Shown: piece by piece, positions 25,662 through 35,086 of the stretch
How positions within the stretch are numbered: the first letter of the stretch is position 1
Layout: each line of letters begins with the position of its first letter
Origin: Clostridium folliculivorans
GTDB lineage: Bacteria > Bacillota > Clostridia > Clostridiales > Clostridiaceae
Assembly: GCF_024341905.1 (NCBI RefSeq)
Contig: NZ_BQXY01000001.1
Span: 715,013 to 779,012, forward strand
Reading direction: 5' to 3'
Length of the DNA: 64,000 nucleotides
The notes under the pieces: model-generated
What the model saw: only the letters and a program-made list of their open reading frames with translations
What the model was told of the DNA's origin: nothing
Databases searched by the model: none
Program-made: the position numbers and the translations under genes

Positions 25662-28191
25662 GATTACCGTTATTGGCGTTACCAGCTGGAGTCCAAGGAT
25701 TATTATTCGTACTGTTATTATTAGAATTTGAGTTATTATTAGAATTTGAATTAGTATTATTTGAACCATTAGTTACTTCTGTATTTCCATTGGTTGCTCC
25801 ACCGTTATTATTAGTGTTAGTATTATTTCCAGTTGTATTGTTATCTATAACTGGTAGAGTTGGCTTTGTATCATCCTGCTCAGTCGGTAATCCAATTCCT
25901 GCCTGAGTTGAATTTTTAACAAATACTCTTTCTTCAATTAGATTTGCAGGAGTATTGTCTGTGGCAAGTTTGCCATTAGCCTTGTTTATCTTAGCAGTTA
26001 CGTGAACATCACAGAGTGCTGTTGGTTGAGTACCATCTATAAATATATCTTGAACAACTCTGTTGCCTCTAGGATCTTTATTACATAAATCAGTAGGGGA
26101 TTTTCCAGAGTCTATGCAAACTGAAGCTTTGACAATTCCTGAAGGCATTTCTATCTCTTTAGTTTGCAATCCTTGATGAGCTACAGCCATAATTTTACCC
26201 CAAATTGGTGAAACTGCAGATCCACTAAAACCTTTAAGAGTAGTTGGTTGGTCGTAACCTACCCATACAGCTCCAGATAGGTAAGGTGTTAATCCTGAGA
26301 ACCACAAATCCTTATTATCAGTAGTAGTACCTGTCTTACCTGCAACTGGTATATCTCCAAACTTTGCTGGAGCAGAGGACCAGCTAACAGGGCCTTTTAG
26401 TAAATCATACATCACATATGCAGATTGAGGTGATAATATCTTTTTTGTTTCAGGTGTCTTATCAAGAATAACCTTGCCAGTAGCATCTTTAACTGTAGTA
26501 TATAAAATTGGTTCAGTATATACACCTGAATTACCAAAGGTTCCATATGCTGCAGCCATTATATAGCTGTTTCCACCGTCTCTATCTTTCGGATCATTGT
26601 TAAACTGACCTAAAGCCAGAGTTGCTATACTTGATTTTGAGGCTTTGTTGTATTTAAGACCAAATTTTTCACCATAAGAGAGACCGACATTAGTTCCTAT
26701 AGCATCTTCTATTTTTACAGCTACAGGGTTTCTTGAGTATTTAAGTGCATCTCTTAAAGATATAGTTCCTTTATAAGTACCATCTTCATTCTTAGGGTTC
26801 CAAAGCTGGCCCTTGTCGTCTCTAGGATACTTTTTACTTATCTCTTCAGGTAAAGGAGTATCTTCCTCAGGACTAGCAGGCGTCATTAATTTCATGTCTA
26901 TTGCAGGACCATATACAGTTAGTGGTTTTGTTGCAGAACCTACTGAACGAAGTCCTGAAGTACTATAAGCTCTGTTTATACTCATAGGAGGCTGATTACC
27001 TCTACCGCCAACCATGGCTTTAACTTGACCAGTTTTGTAATCCATTATAGTAGCAGAAGCTTGAAGTTTAGGCCATTTGTAACTTCCAGATTCATAATAT
27101 TCGTTTTTATTGTTTGATAAATTAAAGTTATTGCTGTCATCAAGTATTTGCTGAGTAGCTTGTTGAAGATCTCTATCCATAGTAGTGTATATTTTCAAAC
27201 CACCATTAGTCAGCATTTTTGAAGCTTCAGCCTCAGAATATTTATATTTTTGCATCAAATCATTCTTTACTTGTTGTATAACAGGTCTTGAGAACCATTC
27301 AAAATTCATTTTCTCAGTAACACTTGTTTTTTGTTGGAATCCAAAGTTTCCTGCATCAACATCTTTTATAGCCTGATCATACTGCGCTTGAGTTATTGTT
27401 TGTCTTTCTAGCATCTTAGATAGAACGGTCTTCGTTCTATTACGATAAGATGTTGGATTCTTTTGGTTTTGTGGTGAAAATGCATCGTAGTATGAAGGTG
27501 CTTGATTCATACCAGCGAGATATGCACACTGTACTATAGTTAGCTTTTTGTCTTTTACACTTTGACCAAAATATTTAAGTGAAGCAGCCTCAACTCCGTA
27601 CACCTGTCCACCTAATGGGATTGTGTTTAGATAGGCTTCTAGTATTTGTTGCTTAGTTAAAAGCCCTTCTAATTTTAATGCTAAATACATTTCAGTTATT
27701 TTTCTTTGTGATGTAATATCATTAGTTAAGATAGTGTTCTTAAGTAATTGTTGTGTTAAAGTCGATGCACCATGAAGTCCTTTTTTTCCTGTTAGTATAT
27801 TTTTAGCGTCAATATAGATAGCTCCAAGTATTCTTTGGGCATCAATTCCTTTGTGTTCATAAAATCTTTCATCTTCAATAGAGACAAAAGCATCCTTAAG
27901 TGACTGAGGAATGTCATCGGAAGATACAACGATACGTTGAACGTCGGTTTGAACATTATCCATTAACTGTTCCTTATTATCATATATACGGGATTGTTGA
28001 CTAAGCGAAAGAACATTATTTACGTTTAATTCAGGTGCGTTCTTAATGATTGCATAAACGTAACCACCACCAACTACAAATGCCGATAATATTAAAAATA
28101 AAAATGAAAATAGAAATATTCTAAGTACTTTCCTAGACTTCTTCTTCTTTTTACGTTTGTTATTTATATTCTTTTTCTTCTTCTCTGCCAT
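25657..28191 (-). CDS. Class A penicillin-binding protein (PBP1A-type)
   Basis: Bifunctional peptidoglycan synthase: glycosyltransferase plus transpeptidase. The 844-residue protein starts with a Lys-rich cytoplasmic tail and one membrane anchor (about 23-48). The GT51 domain (about 75-250) has EDERFYEHKGID and GASTLTQQLLKN; the transpeptidase domain (about 380-690) has the active-site SATK (S-x-x-K), SRN (S-x-N) and KTGTTTDNKD (KTG) motifs. The last 60 residues are an Asn/Thr/Ser/Gly low-complexity tail, probably an unfolded wall-spanning end. ATG at 28191 follows aggagga. No neighbour in the same operon. Confidence 0.95.
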   Translation of the reverse strand: MAEKKKKNINNKRKKKKKSRKVLRIFLFSFLFLILSAFVVGGGYVYAIIKNAPELNVNNVLSLSQQSRIYDNKEQLMDNVQTDVQRIVVSSDDIPQSLKDAFVSIEDERFYEHKGIDAQRILGAIYIDAKNILTGKKGLHGASTLTQQLLKNTILTNDITSQRKITEMYLALKLEGLLTKQQILEAYLNTIPLGGQVYGVEAASLKYFGQSVKDKKLTIVQCAYLAGMNQAPSYYDAFSPQNQKNPTSYRNRTKTVLSKMLERQTITQAQYDQAIKDVDAGNFGFQQKTSVTEKMNFEWFSRPVIQQVKNDLMQKYKYSEAEASKMLTNGGLKIYTTMDRDLQQATQQILDDSNNFNLSNNKNEYYESGSYKWPKLQASATIMDYKTGQVKAMVGGRGNQPPMSINRAYSTSGLRSVGSATKPLTVYGPAIDMKLMTPASPEEDTPLPEEISKKYPRDDKGQLWNPKNEDGTYKGTISLRDALKYSRNPVAVKIEDAIGTNVGLSYGEKFGLKYNKASKSSIATLALGQFNNDPKDRDGGNSYIMAAAYGTFGNSGVYTEPILYTTVKDATGKVILDKTPETKKILSPQSAYVMYDLLKGPVSWSSAPAKFGDIPVAGKTGTTTDNKDLWFSGLTPYLSGAVWVGYDQPTTLKGFSGSAVSPIWGKIMAVAHQGLQTKEIEMPSGIVKASVCIDSGKSPTDLCNKDPRGNRVVQDIFIDGTQPTALCDVHVTAKINKANGKLATDNTPANLIEERVFVKNSTQAGIGLPTEQDDTKPTLPVIDNNTTGNNTNTNNNGGATNGNTEVTNGSNNTNSNSNNNSNSNNNSTNNNPWTPAGNANNGNH

Positions 28192-28283
28192 CGCATCCTC
28201 CTAAAATTTAATTTCAAGCAGGAAATAAAAATATTCTACAATATTATAGCATATTAATAAGATGAATACACTATGATAAGTAG

Positions 28284-28943
28284 GTGAAAAAAATTAGGAC
28301 AAGCAAATATAAAAAATTAAAAATAATAATTATTTCATGTTCACTTGTAATCATATCCACTTTTACCGGTTTTATATACTATTTTGATAAAATTATTACT
28401 CCAACAGTCATGGTAGTGGCAAATGCTGAAATGAGATCTAAAGCTACGGAGATAATAAACCAGAATATATTAGAGGTCTATTCAGAAAAATTTAATTATG
28501 ATGACATAATAAGAGTGGACAAGGATAAAGAAGGGAATATTGTAATGCTAAAGGCCGACACTGTAAAGATGAGTGCTATTGCTTCTGAGGTTGCTTTAAA
28601 GTCACAAAAAGAACTTAATTCCATCGGATCAGTTGGCATAAAACTACCACTAGGCTATATAACTAAAAGTAACATAATGTCATATTGGGGACCAAAAATT
28701 ACAGTGAAAATGGAACCTTTGGGAAGAATAGAAACAAAATACTCTTCAGACTTTGAAACAGCGGGCATAAATCAGACAAGACACAAAATTTATATTGAAG
28801 TTTATACTAAGATGAAAGTAATAATTCCTTTAGAAAATGATGAGGTAGAAGTAAAGAATCAAATACCTATAGCTGAAACAGTAATAGTAGGAAAAATTCC
28901 AAGAACATCTATAGATTTAAACATGGACGGAATAAAAAAATAA
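28284..28943 (+). CDS. yunB: Sporulation protein YunB
   Basis: A 219-residue protein with one N-terminal membrane helix (about 15-32) and an extracytoplasmic domain. ANAEMRSKATEIIN near residues 46-59 and the segment VGIKLPLGYITKSNIMSYWGPKI-like near 113-135 are typical of YunB, a mother-cell sporulation protein needed for normal spore formation in Bacillus; the biochemical role is unknown. Start is GTG at 28284. Divergent from the PBP gene and convergent with hpt, sharing the hairpin at 28942-28968. Confidence 0.88.
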   Translation: MKKIRTSKYKKLKIIIISCSLVIISTFTGFIYYFDKIITPTVMVVANAEMRSKATEIINQNILEVYSEKFNYDDIIRVDKDKEGNIVMLKADTVKMSAIASEVALKSQKELNSIGSVGIKLPLGYITKSNIMSYWGPKITVKMEPLGRIETKYSSDFETAGINQTRHKIYIEVYTKMKVIIPLENDEVEVKNQIPIAETVIVGKIPRTSIDLNMDGIKK

Positions 28944-28968
28944 AACACACAAAGTGTGTTTTATTTTT
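28942..28968. terminator. Bidirectional terminator between yunB and hpt
   Basis: AATAAAACACAC / GTGTGTTTTATT perfect 12-bp stem with AAA loop and T-run on the plus side. Confidence 0.88.
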
Positions 28969-29488
28969 CTTCCCAGTTAAATACGTAAGGAATATTTCTA
29001 TAGTAATCTCCGTAGTTTAGTCCATAACCAACTACAAAAACATCTTCAATTTGGAAACAACAGTAATTTGGCTCTATAGATACCTTTCTTCTTGAAGGTT
29101 TATCTAATAGTACACAAGTCTTTACAGATGAAGCGCCAAACTTCTTAACATGATTTACAACGAAATCCATAGTGATACCTGAATCCACTATATCATCAAC
29201 AATTAATACATCATAGCCTTCTATGTTATCAGGAATATCATTAACTACTCTTACTACACCAGTAGTTTCTTCTGAATGTCCATAGCTTGAAGTAGTCATA
29301 AAACCTATTTTTGCATTTGTATCTATATTTCTAACTAAATCAGCAGCAAATATAAAGCTACCTCTTAATAAAGATAATACATATAGGTTCTTACCTTTAT
29401 AATCTTCTGTTATAACTTTACCTATTTCTTTTATTCTAGCTGAAATTTGTTCTTCACTAAAAAGTATATTACGGTTTTTATCCTCCAT
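28961..29488 (-). CDS. hpt: Hypoxanthine phosphoribosyltransferase
   Basis: Purine salvage: joins hypoxanthine (or guanine) to PRPP to make IMP or GMP. 175 residues. The PRPP-binding motif is VLIVDDIVDSGIT, the N-terminal LRGSFIFAADLVR loop and the C-terminal VGYGLNYGDYYRNIPYV segment are typical of bacterial HPRT. ATG at 29488 has ggaggat upstream. Confidence 0.96.
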   Translation of the reverse strand: MEDKNRNILFSEEQISARIKEIGKVITEDYKGKNLYVLSLLRGSFIFAADLVRNIDTNAKIGFMTTSSYGHSEETTGVVRVVNDIPDNIEGYDVLIVDDIVDSGITMDFVVNHVKKFGASSVKTCVLLDKPSRRKVSIEPNYCCFQIEDVFVVGYGLNYGDYYRNIPYVFNWEEK

Positions 29489-29808
29489 GATGATCCTCCA
29501 TCAAAATTAAATTATATAATTATATGTTTTTTTATTGTTGGATTTATATGTTTTAAAAAGAATTGAGATATCTTTAGTTTTTATCAACAATAAAAAAATA
29601 TATTTTATTCGTATAGTAGTAGTTAACGGAAATTTAACTAATTAACATTAACCAAAATTAATTTACAAATAAATTAATTTTTATTTATAAATAGAATCTT
29701 TATAAAACGCTCAAAATAAGATAGCAACATTTACAAAGTTGTTTTTATAATATAAAATAATATGAAAGTTGTCAAGTAAGGATATACCTTAAAGGAGGTG
29801 CTTATATT
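29489..29808. other. Divergent intergenic region between hpt and hflX
   Basis: No gene. Very AT-rich; contains a perfect 12-bp inverted repeat AAAATTAATTTA / TAAATTAATTTT (29654-29681, 4-base spacer), which may be an operator or simply AT-rich chance, and TATAAT-like boxes towards hflX near 29745. Confidence 0.5.
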
Positions 29809-31599
29809 ATGATATATGGAAACGTTGAAGGCGTAAAAAATAGTATATTAAATGAACTAGAGAGTATTTATGACTATAAGGTGCCTAAGTACTCTGTTTG
29901 TATAGAAGAAATAGTAAGTAAAATAGCAGAAATTACTACTACATTAGAAAGAGAAGTAAGTGTTGCTATTGATAGAAAAGGATCAGTTGTAAGTGTAGCA
30001 ATCGGGGATAGTACATCTGTTGAGATGCCGCTAATTGATATAAGTGAAAAAAAGTTATCCGGGGTAAGAATAATACATACTCATCCAAACGGTGTATCGA
30101 ATCTATCGGCGTTAGATTTATCTGCTTTGCTTAAGTTAAAACTTGATTGTATAGTAGCAATAGGAGTATCTGAAGGAAAAGTTACTGATCTATCCTTAGG
30201 TTTTTGTTTTGTTGAGAACGATAAGCTGATAACCGAAGAAGAAACAAACCTATCAGTGGAAACTGTTTTGAACATGAATATATTAGATAGAATTAATCAT
30301 ATAGAAGATATTATTAAGTCTAATAATGTAATAGAAGATTATACAGAAAAGGCTATTATTGTTGGTTGTGATAGTGAAGATAGTCTAGATGAACTTGAAG
30401 AATTAACTAAGGCATGTGACATCCCTGTTATAACTAGGGTTTTCCAAAATAGAAACAAAATAGACGCTGCATATTATATCGGTAGTGGAAAAGTGGCTGA
30501 AATTGCTATGTTAAGGCAGACTTACAGAGCTAATTTAATAATATTTGATGATGAACTTTCTGGATCTCAAGTTAGAAATCTTGAGGAAGCCATAGGAACT
30601 AAGGTGATAGATAGAACCACTCTTATATTAGAGATATTTGCTAGAAGAGCTAAAACAAGGGAAGCAAAAATCCAAGTAGAATTGGCTCAACTTAAATATA
30701 GACTTACAAGGCTTGGAGGATTAGGTACAGTTTTATCTAGAACTGGTGGAGGTATTGGTACTAGAGGACCTGGAGAGAAGAAGTTGGAGACTGATAGAAG
30801 ACATATAAGGGAAGAAATTTATGATCTATCAAGTGAGCTTAAAAAAATTAAGAAAAATAGAGAAACTCAAAGAGAAAAGAGAAACAAGCAAAATATACCT
30901 CAAATTTCCTTAGTAGGATATACTAATGCTGGAAAATCAACTCTTAGAAATTCTCTTTGTGATTTAGCTTCTTCCAGAGATACACTGAATAAAGAAAAGG
31001 TATTTGAAGCTGATATGCTTTTTGCAACCTTAGACACCACAACAAGGGCTATTACACTCTTAGATAATAGAATAGCTACCCTTACTGATACAGTAGGGTT
31101 TGTAAGAAAGCTACCTCATGATTTGGTGGAAGCCTTCAAATCTACTTTAGAAGAAGTTATATTTTCAGATATATTGTGTCATATAGTTGATGCAGCATCT
31201 TCCTATGCACAGGAGCAAATTTATGCAGTTGAAGAAGTACTTGCAGAACTTGGTGTACGGGATAAACCAATAATATTAGTATTGAATAAGATTGATAAAA
31301 CAACAAATGATGTAGTAGAGGAATTAAGAAAAAATAACTCTCAATATGAAATAATAGAAATATCAGCTAGGAATAAGATTAATTTAGATAGTCTTTTAAA
31401 AGAAATAGGCAAACAGTTACCAAGTAAAATGAGAGATATAGAAGTTCTAGTTCCTTACTCTGATCAACATATGGTAGCATTTCTTCATAGAAATGGAAAG
31501 GTTCTTGAAGAGGAATATAAAGAAGATGGTACCTATATAAAAGCTACAGTGGATGAAGAGATTTACAATAAGAGTAAGAGTTACGAACTGCAACATTAA
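29809..31599 (+). CDS. hflX: GTPase HflX with N-terminal JAMM/RadC-like domain
   Basis: Ribosome-associated GTPase that, in other bacteria, splits stalled or hibernating ribosomes. At 596 residues it is about 170 longer than standard HflX. The HflX part (about 185-596) has GSGKVAE, the GTRGPGEKKLETDRR signature, a basic coiled segment, and the GTPase motifs GYTNAGKST (370-378), DTVGF and NKID. The extra N-terminus (1-160) contains H90-x-H92-P-x-G-x4-S100-x2-D103, exactly the spacing of the JAMM/RadC metal motif, with Glu47/Glu49 upstream as candidate fourth ligand. The role of this domain is unknown. ATG at 29809 follows aaaggaggtg. Confidence 0.92.
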   Translation: MIYGNVEGVKNSILNELESIYDYKVPKYSVCIEEIVSKIAEITTTLEREVSVAIDRKGSVVSVAIGDSTSVEMPLIDISEKKLSGVRIIHTHPNGVSNLSALDLSALLKLKLDCIVAIGVSEGKVTDLSLGFCFVENDKLITEEETNLSVETVLNMNILDRINHIEDIIKSNNVIEDYTEKAIIVGCDSEDSLDELEELTKACDIPVITRVFQNRNKIDAAYYIGSGKVAEIAMLRQTYRANLIIFDDELSGSQVRNLEEAIGTKVIDRTTLILEIFARRAKTREAKIQVELAQLKYRLTRLGGLGTVLSRTGGGIGTRGPGEKKLETDRRHIREEIYDLSSELKKIKKNRETQREKRNKQNIPQISLVGYTNAGKSTLRNSLCDLASSRDTLNKEKVFEADMLFATLDTTTRAITLLDNRIATLTDTVGFVRKLPHDLVEAFKSTLEEVIFSDILCHIVDAASSYAQEQIYAVEEVLAELGVRDKPIILVLNKIDKTTNDVVEELRKNNSQYEIIEISARNKINLDSLLKEIGKQLPSKMRDIEVLVPYSDQHMVAFLHRNGKVLEEEYKEDGTYIKATVDEEIYNKSKSYELQH

Positions 31600-31676
31600 C
31601 TTTCCCTATTATTGAATAAAATAACTCCTTTTCTAATATAAATATATATGACTAATATCGAGAGTTGAAGATCAAT

Positions 31677-32234
31677 ATGGATGAAAAGGATAAAGGGTTT
31701 CAGGAAGAAAATAATTCTAATGATGAGAAAACAGAAGAAAATGATGAATCGAAGGACAATGGTGATAGATTTATTAATCAAGGTGTAGGAGCATACCCGG
31801 GTAGTGGTCAGGGACCAAATCCAAATAGTGCTCTATATCAATTACAAACAAGTTCTGATAAACTGAAACAATCAGGGGCCACATCATCAGATAATTTAAC
31901 TACTGCTGGAAAGTACTTGTTAGCTGGAGATGTAATTGCAAAAACAGATGAGCTAAAGACTGCTACACAATCACTACAGGTTAATGAGCTAGAAAAGATA
32001 TACTTTGATAGAAAGGTTAGACCTTTAGTTGATACAATTTACGAGTTAAGTACCGTAGCTCAAAATTTTGCTGGTATGTCAAACCTTATTCAAGCTAATA
32101 ATTATGGTAAAAAAAGAGATGTTAAAAAAGCACTGGATTTAGCAGTAAGTATACTAGATGAGGCTGATGAACTATGGGGTTTAGTCAGAGCAAGAGTAAG
32201 ATTTTTTGAAAAGAATATTGATCCTTATGAATAA
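31677..32234 (+). CDS. Uncharacterised protein with acidic N-terminal tail
   Basis: About 185 residues, family not recognised. Residues 1-30 are a charged, Glu/Asp/Asn/Lys-rich disordered tail; 35-55 is a Gly/Pro/Asn segment (GAYPGSGQGPNPNSALY); the rest (about 60-185) is predicted helical with LDLAVSILDEADELWGLVRAR near the end. Start uncertain: ATG at 31677 is chosen; a TTG at 31665 is also in frame, and neither has a strong ribosome site. The stop codon is directly abutted by the hairpin that masks the next gene's ribosome site. Confidence 0.6.
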   Translation: MDEKDKGFQEENNSNDEKTEENDESKDNGDRFINQGVGAYPGSGQGPNPNSALYQLQTSSDKLKQSGATSSDNLTTAGKYLLAGDVIAKTDELKTATQSLQVNELEKIYFDRKVRPLVDTIYELSTVAQNFAGMSNLIQANNYGKKRDVKKALDLAVSILDEADELWGLVRARVRFFEKNIDPYE

Positions 32235-32279
32235 CCCTCCAAAATTAAGGTTTATATTATAGTATAAACGTTTGGAGGG
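32235..32279 (+). promoter_or_regulatory. Hairpin that covers the ribosome site of the zinc-ribbon gene
   Basis: CCCTCCAAA (32235-32243) pairs with TTTGGAGGG (32271-32279), and inner GTTTATA (32250-32256) with TATAAAC (32263-32269). The 3' arm contains GGAGGG, the ribosome site of the gene at 32287. The 5' arm starts right after the TAA of the preceding gene (32232-32234), so a terminating ribosome could open it. Confidence 0.7.
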
Positions 32280-32286
32280 ATTTATT

Positions 32287-32508
32287 ATGGAAAGAATTTG
32301 TCCTTTATGTAACAGTTTGTCTAATATTAAAATTACATGCTCAGAATGTGGTGGGGAAATGGAGGATAAAGGAAGAGTGCAGGAGTTTAGAGACTCTTAT
32401 GCCCCTGAAGATGAGCTAGAATATGAAAATGGCGATTGTAGACATGTGTTTCAATGCTCTAAATGTAAGCAATTAAAGAATGTTGGAATAAAAAGCTTGT
32501 ACATATAA
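32287..32508 (+). CDS. Small zinc-ribbon protein
   Basis: A 73-residue protein with CPLC, CSEC and CSKC knuckles (C-x2-C at about residues 5-8, 18-21 and 58-61), plus Cys52 and His54 in GDCRHVF; it probably binds one or two zinc ions. Function unknown; such small zinc ribbons often act as adaptors or nucleic-acid binders. ATG at 32287 is seven bases from GGAGGG, which is predicted to be hidden in a hairpin. Confidence 0.75.
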   Translation: MERICPLCNSLSNIKITCSECGGEMEDKGRVQEFRDSYAPEDELEYENGDCRHVFQCSKCKQLKNVGIKSLYI

Positions 32509-32628
32509 CAATTTATGGTGTCACTTTATTATGGTGAAGTTTTATGTTTCATAGTATAATAAGTACTGAAATAATTTAAATATTTATAAATGAAATATGT
32601 TTAAAAATTATATATTGGGGGCTAATAT

Positions 32629-33522
32629 ATGACAAATGAAATTTTGAGATATCAGAAAGTTTTTAATTCTGTTATTGAAAGATTAAGAAAAAATGAGGAT
32701 ATTTTAGCTGTTATGGCTTTTGGAAGTATGGTAACAGGGGACCTTTGGGAAGGATCGGATATTGATATATTCGTTATTTTGAAGGAACAACAAGAGAGCA
32801 TAAGAAATATTTATACTGAAGAAAACGGTATTTCAGTACATATGAAACTGTTAAGTAAGGAAAACTTTTTGAATTTTTATGAGAATAATGTTATAGGCGG
32901 ATATATGCATAGAATACTAATATCCTCTAAGTTAATATTTTCTAAGGACGAGCACATAACAAATGTTTTCAATAGCTTTAGATATATAAACGATAGTGAA
33001 AGAGAAAAATGGAACTTAGTTTATTTAGGAGATATACTAAAAGATATAAGTCACTGTAAGAAATTAATTGCTAATAACAATATAAAGTCAGCTTATTTAG
33101 CTTGCATGAGAACAGTTGAGAATTTTGCAAGCTTATTTCTGAATTTTAATGGTTACTTAGTAAGTAAAGATGTTGTAAGCGTTGCTATAAATTTAGATGA
33201 TAACTTTCACTTTATATTAGATAAACTTGTTAATACATCTGATGATTTGGAAGAGACCATATATAGTACTTTAAATTTCGTTGAAAATTTTTTGGAAAAA
33301 AATATGAGAAGCTGCTGTAGTGCATTAATAAAATACTTTAGAGAACATAAAGACTTCATGAGCGCTGAAGAGATAAAATTAGATGCGTTCTTTAAAGGAT
33401 TTAATATACATATGGAAGATATATTAAAAGAATTATCTTGTAGAAAAATTATTAGAAAAGATTTTAGAAGTATAAAAAGTATTTCTGGAAACTTAATAGG
33501 TGAGGAAAATGTATATTGCTAA
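32629..33522 (+). CDS. Nucleotidyltransferase-domain protein
   Basis: A 297-residue protein with an N-terminal KNTase/MNT-type nucleotidyltransferase domain: FGSMVTGDLWEGSDIDIFV (about residues 31-49) carries the G-S-x(n)-D-x-D catalytic motif, so the metal-binding aspartates are intact. The C-terminal part (about 125-297) is helical and may be a substrate-binding HEPN/KNTase-C-like region. Substrate unknown; aminoglycoside-type modification or protein AMPylation-type activity cannot be inferred. ATG at 32629 behind ggggg. No partner antitoxin/toxin gene is evident, and it is followed by the MocR gene. Confidence 0.75.
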   Translation: MTNEILRYQKVFNSVIERLRKNEDILAVMAFGSMVTGDLWEGSDIDIFVILKEQQESIRNIYTEENGISVHMKLLSKENFLNFYENNVIGGYMHRILISSKLIFSKDEHITNVFNSFRYINDSEREKWNLVYLGDILKDISHCKKLIANNNIKSAYLACMRTVENFASLFLNFNGYLVSKDVVSVAINLDDNFHFILDKLVNTSDDLEETIYSTLNFVENFLEKNMRSCCSALIKYFREHKDFMSAEEIKLDAFFKGFNIHMEDILKELSCRKIIRKDFRSIKSISGNLIGEENVYC

Positions 33523-33649
33523 AGGTGGAAATATACATTTTAGAGTTGTCTTATAATCAAGTATGATTTTTAGTTTTATATTACATTAAAAAATGAAATT
33601 TAAAGTGGTGTATTATATATAGGTATACCTCTTAGTTTAGGTGAATATT

Positions 33650-35086
33650 ATGGATAAATATAGATTAAGGTTTAGTGATGAGTTTAATAAATATATTCAG
33701 TTATATGCACATATAAAAAGTTTAATTGATAAAAATCAAATTAAAGATGGCGAGAAGCTGCCATCGATAAGAGAATTAGCAGATTTTTTAAAATTGAATA
33801 AAGTTACTATAATTAATGCTTATAAAAAATTGCAAGCAGAAGGTTATGCTAATCAAAAAATTGGTAGTGGGACTTATGCAAAAAGAAGAGATAGTATACG
33901 AGGATTTAAGAAGAGTTATTCAATTACTTTCAAAAAGCTTAGTAGTGGGAGATTGAATGAAGTTATAGATTTTACTGGAGAGACAACCTCAGCAGATTTT
34001 TTTCCTGTAGCTGACTTGAAGGCCGTTTTAAATGATGTTCTTGATAGAGATGGTGCGGAAGCATTAATATATCAAGATGCTTTAGGATACGAAAGGTTAA
34101 GAGAGAGAATAAATGAAAAGTTTTGGAATAATAAGTTAGATTTTGATGATATACTTATAGTTTCTGGGGCACAGCAAGGAATAGATATAGTTTCAAAAGC
34201 ACTTATCAATGTAAATGATAATATCATTGTTGAAAAACCTACCTATAGTGGAGCTCTTTCTGTATTTAAATCAAGAAAAGCAAATATTTTTGAAGTTCCA
34301 ATAGAGAAAGATGGTGTAGATCTAGAGGCATTGAAAAAAATACTTAAAAAGAATAAGATAAAATGTTTTTATTTTATGAGTTACTTTCAAAACCCTTCTA
34401 CTGTAAGCTATTCCGATTATAAAAAAGAAGAACTACTGAAGCTGGCGGAGGAACATGATTTCTATATTATTGAAGATGATTATCTAGCAGAACTCATATA
34501 TGATAAAAATACTAAATATTCTTCAATGAAATCTTATGATAAAAATGATCGTGTAATATATATAAAGAGTTTTTCTAAGATATTTCTACCAGGAATAAGA
34601 ATTGGTTATTTAGTATGTCCTAGAATATTTAAGGATTCAGTTCAAAACTCAAAGGTCAATACAGATATATCTACTTCTTCGCTTATGCAAAGAGCACTTG
34701 AAATGTATATGGAAAGAGAGTATTGGGTTGAACATATTAAACTTCTAAATGTGAAATATAAAGAACGATATGACTTTATGAGCACTGAAATTCAAAATAA
34801 ATTAAACGATAAAGTAGAGTTTAATCCTCCAGGGGGAGGATTACACTTCTATCTTAAACTTAGCGATAGTATACAAATAAATTCTATTGAATTGTTTTAT
34901 AAGCTAAGAGAAAACGGGGTGCTAATAACCCCAGGTGTTATGTTTTATAAACATTCCAATGAAGGAGAAAGATATTTTAAAATAGGGTTTTCTCAAACTG
35001 ACTGTGATAAGATAAGAAAGGGTATAGATATAATTTCTAGTGTACTATCAGAGGAGGCTAAGGTTTATGGCGTACCTAACAATTAA
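33650..35086 (+). CDS. MocR-family transcriptional regulator (GntR HTH + aminotransferase domain)
   Basis: A 478-residue regulator of the MocR/PdxR/GabR type. Residues about 8-75 are a GntR winged helix (DGEKLPSIRELADFLKLNKVTIINAYKKLQAEGY). The rest is a fold-type I aminotransferase-like domain with the PLP-binding Lys310 in KSFSKIFLPGIRIGYL, EDDYLAEL and a conserved SGAQQGID. MocR proteins sense PLP or amino compounds; PdxR and GabR are examples, but which one this resembles cannot be decided and no pdx/gab gene is adjacent. ATG at 33650 follows aggtga; a GTG nine bases earlier overlaps that site. The next gene overlaps its end by 20 bases. Confidence 0.9.
   Translation: MDKYRLRFSDEFNKYIQLYAHIKSLIDKNQIKDGEKLPSIRELADFLKLNKVTIINAYKKLQAEGYANQKIGSGTYAKRRDSIRGFKKSYSITFKKLSSGRLNEVIDFTGETTSADFFPVADLKAVLNDVLDRDGAEALIYQDALGYERLRERINEKFWNNKLDFDDILIVSGAQQGIDIVSKALINVNDNIIVEKPTYSGALSVFKSRKANIFEVPIEKDGVDLEALKKILKKNKIKCFYFMSYFQNPSTVSYSDYKKEELLKLAEEHDFYIIEDDYLAELIYDKNTKYSSMKSYDKNDRVIYIKSFSKIFLPGIRIGYLVCPRIFKDSVQNSKVNTDISTSSLMQRALEMYMEREYWVEHIKLLNVKYKERYDFMSTEIQNKLNDKVEFNPPGGGLHFYLKLSDSIQINSIELFYKLRENGVLITPGVMFYKHSNEGERYFKIGFSQTDCDKIRKGIDIISSVLSEEAKVYGVPNN

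Noticed and set aside
25673..25906. Leu/Val-rich antisense frame inside the PBP C-terminal tail
   Set aside because: It only mirrors the Asn/Thr repeat codons of the PBP tail.
32629..33522. MNT-HEPN type toxin-antitoxin pair
   Set aside because: The nucleotidyltransferase is about 300 residues and has no adjacent small HEPN gene; neighbours are a zinc ribbon and a MocR regulator, so no pair is supported.
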